Assembly: GCF_020736845.1 (NCBI RefSeq)
Contig: NZ_JAFFQR010000112.1
Span: 567,601 to 631,600 of the forward strand
DNA: 64,000 nt
Direction: 5' to 3'
Origin: Paenibacillus farraposensis
GTDB taxonomy: Bacteria > Bacillota > Bacilli > Paenibacillales > Paenibacillaceae
The position numbers and the translations under genes are program-made. Positions 36,514 to 44,097 of the stretch are shown here, in pieces (position 1 is the stretch's first letter; every line of letters starts with the position of its first letter). The notes beneath the pieces were generated by a model. It was not told the DNA's origin. It saw only the letters and a list, made by a program, of their open reading frames with translations, and did no database searches.

Positions 36514-36577
36514 ACTCTTTTGATCCTGGTACTCAATGAAAATACACTTTATTTTCCTCTTCGTACCCCAAGAGCAG

Positions 36578-36606
36578 TTGTGATTTGTGTATAACTTTGC
36601 TATAAT
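36578..36606 (+). promoter_or_regulatory. Candidate antisense promoter at the end of the sigma gene
   Basis: TTGTGA (36578-36583) and a perfect TATAAT (36601-36606) are spaced by 17 nt, with TG one base before the -10 (extended -10). It faces the 3' end of the minus-strand sigma factor gene and would produce an antisense transcript. Confidence 0.45.
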
Positions 36607-37566
36607 TCAGATAGCTAATTTTGCTTTTTTTCGGATATAGTAAAGAATCCGCTTTGAATACTTTGAAATATCGTAGCCTGATATTTGAAGTGCATCTTGA
36701 ATGTCTGCAACATCCAAGACTTGTTTGTGCTCTTTACTCATCTCTACAATTAAGTTAATTTCATTTCTGTATTTGGACTGAGCTTCGGGTTGAGTATTCT
36801 CAGCTTCCTGTGTTTGCTTGTTTATTTTGTTCCTGATGCGTGCTAATATTCTGCTGATTGTCATAGGGTATACGTGGAGTATTTGGGATATTTGCGAGTT
36901 ATTAGCTCCTTTCATAATTAAGCGCATGACTGTTTTTTCGTGTTCTGTGAACAGAGGGTTGCTTAACAACTTTTGAACATAAATCCTGTTAATCACATGC
37001 TCATCGAGGTTACTTTGCGAGTTGTCCGTAGCTTCAAAACTGTCTATGGAATCAAAATGCTCCATTGTATCACTGAATTGAGCTACTTCTCTGTAACGCT
37101 CTATAGGAACTTGAAGGAACTTCGCCATTTTTTGCTCACACGGTCTATAGCCTAGTGTATCTTCAATTTCTGCCATCCTTCGGATCATATCAATAGCTCC
37201 CCGACTAAGTCTTACCTCTTGCGAGTTACTATATAATAATTGATTGACCTCCCATAAAATAGGCCTTACTACATACGTAGTAAATTTAATACCCCGATGA
37301 ATATCAAAATCCTTGAGTGCCGTTAGTAATCCTATACATGCATGCTGGAATAAGTCGTCCTCAGTAACCTTGAATTTCATTTTTAACTCTTCTATACTTC
37401 CTTTATACCGCATAATAATTGAAAACATAAATTTTCGATTTTCTTGCAAAAACTCCCCAAGAAGGTCCTTGTTCTCTTTACACGCACAGATCAGCTTCAT
37501 ATTATGCATATCCTTCACGGCAGACTTTCTTAATTGTATATACGTATCACTGAGCAATCTGTTCAC
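36607..37566 (-). CDS. Sigma-70 family RNA polymerase sigma factor (element-encoded)
   Basis: This protein is up to 319 aa. Region 2 is DLFQHACIGLLTALKDFD with HRGIKFTTYVVRPILWEVNQ, and a region 3-like segment follows (EVRLSRGAIDMIRRMAEIEDTLGYRP). Region 4 includes LFTEHEKTVMRLIMKGANNS and a QISQILHVYPMTISRILARI helix-turn-helix. About 60 residues beyond region 4 form an unusual C-terminal extension. GTG 37566 has a weak site; ATG at about 37500 has AAGGAT 9 nt upstream and is an alternative start. As the last gene of the phage-like cluster it likely activates the structural genes; this is inference. Confidence 0.85.
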   Translation of the reverse strand: MNRLLSDTYIQLRKSAVKDMHNMKLICACKENKDLLGEFLQENRKFMFSIIMRYKGSIEELKMKFKVTEDDLFQHACIGLLTALKDFDIHRGIKFTTYVVRPILWEVNQLLYSNSQEVRLSRGAIDMIRRMAEIEDTLGYRPCEQKMAKFLQVPIERYREVAQFSDTMEHFDSIDSFEATDNSQSNLDEHVINRIYVQKLLSNPLFTEHEKTVMRLIMKGANNSQISQILHVYPMTISRILARIRNKINKQTQEAENTQPEAQSKYRNEINLIVEMSKEHKQVLDVADIQDALQISGYDISKYSKRILYYIRKKAKLAI

Positions 37567-37655
37567 CCCATACTTTCTGGCGATACCAGTATTATGAATT
37601 TCCTTCTACATTGATCACGTTCACATTTCAATAGTTGGTCTACCTTTTTTAGAAT

Positions 37656-38003
37656 TTATTCAGTTGAATAGCTAATAAGATACGTATGGCCGGAATCATC
37701 CAGGTATAAAAAATTTTTTGAACGCGCTTGTTTCGTTGACATCGAATCCAATGCATACCCATGCTGAACAAGGACCTGCTGCTCCATTTCCTGAACCAAT
37801 GACATATATTCATTCATTTGTAACTCAAGCAATTGATTACGGGCTGCAAGTTGTCTATTTTGGGAAATCAGATGATGATTTTGCCTTTTAAGCCTCTGAT
37901 TCTCTTTAACAACACTCTGAATCTTGCTAATCATTTGTATAAATTCTAAGGAATCAGCCTCTTCTCCATCTTGCTGATACATGTTGTTGTTCATATGTTT
38001 CAT
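37656..38003 (-). CDS. Small leucine-zipper/coiled-coil protein
   Basis: This 115-aa protein has a continuous coiled coil at about residues 20-80 (VVKENQRLKRQNHHLISQNR and a similar QLAARNQLLELQMNEY stretch). There is no recognised enzymatic motif. It may be a bZIP-like regulator or a sigma-factor partner such as an anti-sigma. GGAGG lies 7 nt upstream of ATG 38001-38003. It sits between two sigma-related blocks. Confidence 0.7.
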   Translation of the reverse strand: MKHMNNNMYQQDGEEADSLEFIQMISKIQSVVKENQRLKRQNHHLISQNRQLAARNQLLELQMNEYMSLVQEMEQQVLVQHGYALDSMSTKQARSKNFLYLDDSGHTYLISYSTE

Positions 38004-38069
38004 ATCATTTCCTCCATTCGTTGATTTAGCTACATTTTAAAATGCATATCGTGTAACAATTAACTTTGT

Positions 38070-38333
38070 CTACTGCGTTTTTTCAGGATCAGTGTAGTGG
38101 TAATTCGTAAAGTCCTTGAGATGTATTTCCACCCGAGTCAGATTACAATCAAATTCATCTGCTAGCGCTTGTTCCAACTGCTTAAATTTTAGCAGGGTGT
38201 CCTTGCTCACCGGCGGCTTATATGCATCTTCGCCTGCGTCGTATCTTGTCCACCATCTTCTTAGAGATTCCAGTGTTATGGTCTGATTAATATAATCCCC
38301 ACAGTGCCTACCAAAGAACAAGGGATTGATCAC
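38070..38333 (-). CDS. Small hypothetical protein of the element
   Basis: This 87-aa protein starts with GTG (38331-38333), 9 nt after ATGGAGG. It holds a helical middle with LESLRRWWTRYDAGEDAYKP and LKFKQLEQALADEF, then a beta strand VEIHLKDFTNYHY. No family is recognised. Confidence 0.65.
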   Translation of the reverse strand: MINPLFFGRHCGDYINQTITLESLRRWWTRYDAGEDAYKPPVSKDTLLKFKQLEQALADEFDCNLTRVEIHLKDFTNYHYTDPEKTQ

Positions 38334-38375
38334 ATTCTAAAACCTCCATAGACACTATTTTTTAATCCGGTCAGA

Positions 38376-38825
38376 TCAAGAAATAAGATCATAGCTCTGG
38401 TCTGTTGTACCGATTAGACGAAGAACAACCCCCGGGTCTGTCAAAAAATAATAGGATGTTTCTATTCTTTTGCATTCAGCACTTTCCGTGTAAAATTCAA
38501 AGCGAAATTCTCGCCCTCCCTTTACAGGATGAGCTACTTGAAAATAGAGGCCTTCACTATAATCTTTACAATAAACGTGGTTAACAATTAAATTTTCATC
38601 AACCACTAAGGACCAGTAATCAGTAGGGGTAATTATGTCCGCCTTTATTGAAATAGCAAAAAACTCCAGATCATTGGATATTCTAAAGGTGTCAGTTACG
38701 ATCCTTTTACTTTTTAAAGCCCTCAAGCCATCGATATCAATTCTTCGGCTTGCTATGCAGGGTTTTGTTTTGGTAGGATGGAAAGGTGGGTCTAATCTTC
38801 CGCCAACGATATAGCGACTCAGCAT
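38376..38825 (-). CDS. Virion-like protein, paralogue of the 128-aa protein at 60903-61289
   Basis: This 149-aa beta-rich protein shares VGGRLDPPF-x-PTKT, (S/T)DYW-x-L-V, the block around KDY-x-EGLYF and the C-terminal EFRFEF with the protein near 61 kb at the other end of the cluster. ATG 38823-38825 has GAGGG 8 nt upstream. Two diverged copies of a small jelly-roll-like or tail-associated component flank the cluster. The role is not known. Confidence 0.75.
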   Translation of the reverse strand: MLSRYIVGGRLDPPFHPTKTKPCIASRRIDIDGLRALKSKRIVTDTFRISNDLEFFAISIKADIITPTDYWSLVVDENLIVNHVYCKDYSEGLYFQVAHPVKGGREFRFEFYTESAECKRIETSYYFLTDPGVVLRLIGTTDQSYDLIS

Positions 38826-38992
38826 GTAAACTACCCTCTTTTCTAACAATTTTCATTAAATTTTCAGAATCGTTCACTTGCAATGCCTCAGTCGGATATG
38901 TATACTAAGTAATGTATAGTAAGGGGCAGTGCGTAGTGCATTTCTATTCTTTTTTGGATTTGACTTTTTCTGATAGTGGTAAATCAGATTAT

Positions 38993-39529
38993 TTAGTTTT
39001 CAAGCTCAGTTTTATAAAGTTCTCTTAGTTTTTTTACAGCTCGACATGCATGGGATTTATGAATATCAAGATAATGGGCGATTTCTGTAGGTTTCATATC
39101 CATTCCTTCTTCAGTGAATAACATGAAATTTAAGATTCGTTGCTCCTGTTTCGTGAATCTGTTACGGTTGCTTAGGTAGTCTACTTTTACTTCTGTTAAT
39201 TTAAATCCGTAATCATTCACTTGAACCGAATAATAATTAGCCATTGAATCTTCTTCACCTGTGCCATCGCAGAAGTTAACGGTTGTACTACATTGTGTAA
39301 TTCTGCGTTTTTTTTTACGATAATAATCAACTACAGAACGTTTGATAACGGTATGTGAAAAAGTAAATATATCCTTTTGGATTTTTCCTTTTTGGATTGC
39401 TGTCAGAATTTGAACGATAGAATCCTGTTTCACATCCTCTCGGTCCTCCTCGTTAACACCACGCAGTATAAAGTTAAAAATATGATTCAAGGCATCTGGA
39501 TTAAATGAATTAACATTTGTCGTTATCAT
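38993..39529 (-). CDS. ECF-like sigma-70 family factor
   Basis: This 178-aa protein has region 2 (EEDREDVKQDSIVQILTAI then FSHTVIKRSVVDYYRKKKRR) and region 4 (RFTKQEQRILNFMLFTEEGM and IAHYLDIHKSHACRAVKKLR). This two-domain form without region 3 is typical of ECF or phage-type sigma factors. AGGAGAG lies 5 nt before the ATG. Its own consensus promoter lies about 280 nt upstream (39815-39843). It is probably the first regulatory gene of the block at 36.6-39.5 kb. Confidence 0.82.
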   Translation of the reverse strand: MITTNVNSFNPDALNHIFNFILRGVNEEDREDVKQDSIVQILTAIQKGKIQKDIFTFSHTVIKRSVVDYYRKKKRRITQCSTTVNFCDGTGEEDSMANYYSVQVNDYGFKLTEVKVDYLSNRNRFTKQEQRILNFMLFTEEGMDMKPTEIAHYLDIHKSHACRAVKKLRELYKTELEN

Positions 39530-40028
39530 TGCGGCTCTCCTATTTTATATTTTATTTTAGTTCAATAGGTTTAATACCCTCTTTCCCCTCTAAAATGTGT
39601 ATTAGTGTTCCTTTCTGAAATTTCAGCATTCGGCAATTATTTTCCACTTTTTTCTTTATTTTACCCTTTTCTCTTTTAAAACGTTATGCATTTGAATCAG
39701 TTCCAATTACCTAATTAATATATAATTTTTAGGATTCTACTCTAATAGTCGTGGTATCTATTAAAAGAGTTGCAATCAATTATTACTTTTTCAAAAACAC
39801 GAACTTATGTTCCCATTTTAATAGGTATATATAACCTTGTCAATTCCCACCATTAGTTGATTTTACTCTCAATAGGTTATATTGTTCTGTTTTTTTGTGT
39901 ATATAGCTTTTTTAATAAGTATTTTGAACCAATAATTGAGGTTACTATATTTAATGTCCGGCTCACATACCTGTATGTGTCCATCTTCTTCCTTCAATAT
40001 TAATATAAGTAAAAATAGATAAAATTTA
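39530..40028 (-). other. A+T-rich leader and control region
   Basis: This 500-nt non-coding stretch separates the 1334-aa gene from the sigma gene. It holds a consensus-like sigma-A promoter (39815-39843), a CTTATATT-type motif (40001-40009), and a 31-codon open frame with GTG start (39552-39647) that lacks a strong ribosome-binding site. The transcript leader before the sigma gene would be about 280 nt long. Confidence 0.5.
39815..39843 (-). promoter_or_regulatory. Candidate sigma-A promoter for the sigma factor block
   Basis: On the minus strand a perfect TTGACA (39838-39843) and TAAAAT (39815-39820) are separated by 17 nt. It is the strongest host-type promoter visible in the phage-like cluster. 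Confidence 0.7.
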
Positions 40029-40052
40029 ACCCCTGCTACGTATAGCAGGGGT
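40016..40052 (-). terminator. Terminator of the structural gene operon
   Basis: A perfect 10-bp stem ACCCCTGCTA / TAGCAGGGGT with loop CGTA is followed by an A/T-rich tail. It lies 4 nt after the 1334-aa gene stop. Confidence 0.85.
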
Positions 40053-40056
40053 ACAT

Positions 40057-43000
40057 TTACATCATAAAGCAGTATCCGTATTCAGTAACTACATCTATAC
40101 TGGACAAAAGGTCGTCATAAATCTGAACCTGTATAGCTCCGGGTAGCAATGATTTTTGCCATACGGAAATATGGCCTGTAAAGATAGACATTTTCCAAAT
40201 GTCCATAGAGCCGTGAAGGCCACTTTGTCCATACTGTCTGACCACCACTGAGCCAGTGATAAAGGATTTCTCCCACACACTCATATCACTTTGCAAGCTT
40301 CGTTGTGCTGTCCTTCTAACAGTTAGATAGCCAGTGATATGACTATGCTCCCGAATTCCCAAATCGGATGGAAGTTCTGTTTGGTCTGAATGCCGAATGG
40401 TAACATGACTATATTGCTCATATGCTGCGTCCCGTCTAATGTCCACCTCAGAATTCAGATCATGATGTTCCATCACACGAACCGATAGCTCGGTATCCCA
40501 ATCCTGCTGAGCGAAAAGACGCACCGAGATTCGAAACCATCGATCAGATTCACGACTTTTCCGTGCACTGATCCTGCCTTTAAGTTCAGATTTCTCCCAA
40601 GTTCTTACGTTAAGCCCACTTAAGATATTGTCCAAATGACGACGTCTAGTTCGCAGATGAGAAGGCTGATCCGTGTGGCCATCCACTCTTACCTTTATGT
40701 TAGAGCCTAAATTGCCGGATCTTACCCCTACCGCAATTTCCAGATCAGAAATGAGCTTAACTCGCACTGTAATCCGTGACTGCATATCCATTCGTTGATG
40801 GTACGGGATGGATATCGAGCCCCATAAATTTCCTGAAAGTACGGTGAGGCTTGAAGACACATCTTTTTTGGGCCAAATGGCTATACTTGACCTCAAAGAA
40901 GCTTTCTGCGGTATTGTGATCGCTGAAGGCAGCCCGGAATGTGCTCTTGTTCTTATAGATAAATCGGACATGAGCTGACGACTAAACACAATTTGAAGCC
41001 TGCCGTAAAAATCAGGATTGTGGATATTCATATCCGCAGGCATATTTTGCCTATGAAGTATATGCCCCTCCACCATCAGATCCGTCTCGCGAGATCTACG
41101 GACTGAAATAGAGCTTTTCTTTACTACTCCCTGGAAGACGGTTATGCTCCCCAATATATTAGGGATACTCAGCTCCATTCCAGAAGAGATATCCTGATGC
41201 TCTGTCCTTCTTACCCGGATCGACCCAAGCGTTTCCTTACGGTTGACAAGAATCTTTGCCGGAAGTTCGGGAAACGGAGCTGCCCAGCGGGCAACGCTCA
41301 GCCTGGAAGCCATGTTCTCCCTGTAAAAGACATACATATTCGAAGGTATTATTTTCCTACTCACCCATAGAGCGCTGTCTATTGAATGCTCACGTGCAAC
41401 AGCAACAACAAGCTGAGCTCCTAAAGAATGATTATCCTTGCGGCGTACGGACACTTTGCAGTGTAGGTTAGGTACCGTCACTGTAATATCAGCCAGGATC
41501 TCCCTTTGGTTATGGACAAACAGGCTTCCCTTCCAAACCGTTGCTCCATAGGACTGTTTAATGCGTAACGAGCCTTTAAGCTGCGACCCCTTGCTTACAC
41601 GAGTGGTAAGGGCACCCTCTATACTGTTCCTTCCCAAACTATAGATACGAGTATCATAGTAGCTAATCACTAATATAGGACGATACGACTTTTGCTCCTT
41701 GGTAAAAAAACGAATACTTCCATGTTCGAATTCGTCCAGAGCTTTAAAGATATATCCATAATTCGGCCTTTTTCCTTCATACCATGCACGAATGGAATCT
41801 GTCACATCAAAAGAAATGTACCCAGAATCTCCACCTACATCTTGAACGATATTTATACCGTTATAAGATGAATCCGGGTTACTAAAACCAAACGGAAACG
41901 GTTGGTTTTGCCATGTAACTCCGTATTCTGACCATTCTTTGAATGCTTCAATAAGCTGTATCCCCTTCAGGGGGACGTTGCGACCATCGAAGTACACTTT
42001 GAGCTCGGCAGATTTAATCGTCGTATTTTTCTTGGGAATTGAAGCAGTATCCAGATCAAAACCAACATAAGCTCTGTATCTCTCCTGTGCCGTGGCAGAA
42101 TATCCGACATACATTTGTTCCTCAACCCCATAGTTTAGTCTGGGCTGAGACTCACGAACAAAAGCATCTTTATTAGCATAAATACGCGTTGTGTAAGTAG
42201 GAGGCTCAATAACTTCATATCTGCCTTTCATCCAGGTATAGGGTGTAACTCCTATGAATGAAGTCATGTCTGAAACTTCTCGAACCGTCATTGCAGATGG
42301 AAGATCATCATAACTACGGGAAGTTATCCGATATCTGCCGGTAGACTGGATCCAGGATGAAATAGATAAGAGTGAGGGTAGATTCTCCGTTTTCTTAATT
42401 TTCAGACTAGAATATACATCTGTAACATAGCGTTTATGAATATGGTAGTGTCCCATGATTCGGGTATGGCTGCCGATCTGAATGCTACAGTGTAGTTTGG
42501 ATATATTGGGTACCGTTAGGAGGGACGTTAAATCTCCAGCCCCAATTGGCTCTATTCCATATTTCACGCCCAGATGAGTATGGGTTCGTATGGACAGTGA
42601 TGAATTAACTTGATCAATAGACTTAATTTGCAGGTTGGAGCTGAGATTAGCAGGCTCAATTCTCCGTACCTGATACCTTCCGCTGCCGTTTGCTTGAGTG
42701 TTGATTTTCAAGCTACTGACAAGATCATTCGGCTGTTTGACCTCTATGACTGCTTTGAGATCTTGCTCCTGAGCAGCATGAACCTTATATTGGGCAGTTA
42801 ATTTAGTATTCACTTGCACCGAGATCCTGGAAGGTAATCCCTGCTGCATAACAATCAGGCTAGATCGCAAATCATCCGGTATGAGCCGCTTCACATCGTA
42901 TCTGGCTATGGCAGTAGCTGTTGAACTAACACTCAGCACAGCAGCAAGATTTTTGGACACCTTAACTGCCATCCTGCCTTGGACATCACTGTGATCCGCA

Positions 43001-44061
43001 GGCAGAATACCGTAGCAAGCCTTTACTGCCGTTTTCCCTGATGCATTCACACTCAGGACGGCTGCAAGGTTATCCGCTGCCTTTACTTCAATAGCACTTT
43101 GTATATCATCCTGACCCACGGGATGGACCGCATAGTGCGCTGTTACGGAAACATGAGTATTGATATGCATATTGCTGACTACATCAATAGGCCTTTTTAC
43201 TGTTATATGTGAAGACATGTCAGCCATGTCGGCAGGAATCATCGTCTGCTTCCCTTGAACTCGTCCACTAATTCCCACTTGCAGGGATGCTGTGAGATTC
43301 TGCCCTTCTGGTACGCTCGCATGAATGCGCATGTCAGAATGACTTATCCCCAAAAGGTAACCAGCCATATAGTTTTCAACGATTTCATCCATAGTCAGCG
43401 CAACATTATACAATCGTACAACGGGAATATACCCACGAAAACCTCGGCTATCCTCTGTACTTTGCTTGCCAATAAAAAGCCCATTGGGCCGTCGGCTATG
43501 TTCAGCGACTTCAGCCCGTACAAGTCCCTGAGGAGCCCCATTCAGAAAAGTAGCTAGATTACCTGTAATTTCGTCAAATGCGCCGACAATATGGTACCAT
43601 TGATTTCTGGGTAATCTCCCTAAGTTGGTATACGCTTTTCTCGTGCTGGTTGCAATCTGAAGCTCCAATTCCCCTGTAGGATTAAACTTAACCGAGATGC
43701 CTTGGGTATCGTTCCCCTTAGTATTGTCCAGTTGTTCCCCGGAGGACAAAACAACATTACCCCCGATATAATATATCCACACTTCAAAGGTAACACTGGT
43801 GATCGGCTTAGAGGTATCCGCGCCTATACATTGGATATATTGACTCGTCCCGTTCAAAAATAGTGCATAGGGCTGGGTGAGGGTGTTTCTGCCTACCCAA
43901 CCATCATTTTCCTTAAATTGGAAGCCGTTCAGTATGCCGTGATTTCCTTTACCACTCAAATCATGCCATTGCGAAGTGGGTTTTGAGTTGGAGCCAACCT
44001 CCAAACCTTGATCTGCAAGGGAAGCGTGAAGGGAAAGGATTAATCCTCTCTTACTAAACAT
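40057..44061 (-). CDS. Giant fibre-like protein: LamG, beta-repeat solenoids and DNRLRE domain
   Basis: This roughly 1334-aa protein starts with a LamG/concanavalin-like domain (WHDLSGKGNHGILNGF, TFEVWIYYIGG, RNQWYHIVGAFDEITGNLAT, GYIPVVRLYNVALTMDEI). About 370 residues of 40-45-residue units follow, of the form DLxSxLxV...L.I...YxV. A DNRLRE domain (about residues 624-805, ANKDAFVRESQPRLNYGVEE, AYVGFDL) comes next. A second run of 20-25-residue units such as LPSAITI, LRSSIAI and ISVRR continues to the end. There is no signal peptide or enzyme motif. It looks like a tail fibre or curly-appendage component. The start is uncertain (ATG 44059-44061 is preferred with AGGG 10 nt upstream; GTG 44070 is possible). 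Confidence 0.85.
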   Translation of the reverse strand: MFSKRGLILSLHASLADQGLEVGSNSKPTSQWHDLSGKGNHGILNGFQFKENDGWVGRNTLTQPYALFLNGTSQYIQCIGADTSKPITSVTFEVWIYYIGGNVVLSSGEQLDNTKGNDTQGISVKFNPTGELELQIATSTRKAYTNLGRLPRNQWYHIVGAFDEITGNLATFLNGAPQGLVRAEVAEHSRRPNGLFIGKQSTEDSRGFRGYIPVVRLYNVALTMDEIVENYMAGYLLGISHSDMRIHASVPEGQNLTASLQVGISGRVQGKQTMIPADMADMSSHITVKRPIDVVSNMHINTHVSVTAHYAVHPVGQDDIQSAIEVKAADNLAAVLSVNASGKTAVKACYGILPADHSDVQGRMAVKVSKNLAAVLSVSSTATAIARYDVKRLIPDDLRSSLIVMQQGLPSRISVQVNTKLTAQYKVHAAQEQDLKAVIEVKQPNDLVSSLKINTQANGSGRYQVRRIEPANLSSNLQIKSIDQVNSSLSIRTHTHLGVKYGIEPIGAGDLTSLLTVPNISKLHCSIQIGSHTRIMGHYHIHKRYVTDVYSSLKIKKTENLPSLLSISSWIQSTGRYRITSRSYDDLPSAMTVREVSDMTSFIGVTPYTWMKGRYEVIEPPTYTTRIYANKDAFVRESQPRLNYGVEEQMYVGYSATAQERYRAYVGFDLDTASIPKKNTTIKSAELKVYFDGRNVPLKGIQLIEAFKEWSEYGVTWQNQPFPFGFSNPDSSYNGINIVQDVGGDSGYISFDVTDSIRAWYEGKRPNYGYIFKALDEFEHGSIRFFTKEQKSYRPILVISYYDTRIYSLGRNSIEGALTTRVSKGSQLKGSLRIKQSYGATVWKGSLFVHNQREILADITVTVPNLHCKVSVRRKDNHSLGAQLVVAVAREHSIDSALWVSRKIIPSNMYVFYRENMASRLSVARWAAPFPELPAKILVNRKETLGSIRVRRTEHQDISSGMELSIPNILGSITVFQGVVKKSSISVRRSRETDLMVEGHILHRQNMPADMNIHNPDFYGRLQIVFSRQLMSDLSIRTRAHSGLPSAITIPQKASLRSSIAIWPKKDVSSSLTVLSGNLWGSISIPYHQRMDMQSRITVRVKLISDLEIAVGVRSGNLGSNIKVRVDGHTDQPSHLRTRRRHLDNILSGLNVRTWEKSELKGRISARKSRESDRWFRISVRLFAQQDWDTELSVRVMEHHDLNSEVDIRRDAAYEQYSHVTIRHSDQTELPSDLGIREHSHITGYLTVRRTAQRSLQSDMSVWEKSFITGSVVVRQYGQSGLHGSMDIWKMSIFTGHISVWQKSLLPGAIQVQIYDDLLSSIDVVTEYGYCFMM

Positions 44062-44078
44062 CAACATCACGCCCTATT

Positions 44079-44091
44079 CCATTGTATTGGA
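44079..44091 (-). repeat. 13-bp element shared with 47483-47495
   Basis: TCCAATACAATGG on the minus strand lies just before the 1334-aa gene. The identical 13-mer at 47483-47495 lies before the 205-aa gene. It may be a shared translation or promoter element. Confidence 0.6.
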
Positions 44092-44097
44092 ACATCA

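Noticed and set aside
38885..38940. TGTATA repeats as a possible operator upstream of the 149-aa gene
   Set aside because: Two short direct hexamers in an A+T-rich stretch are within chance expectation.
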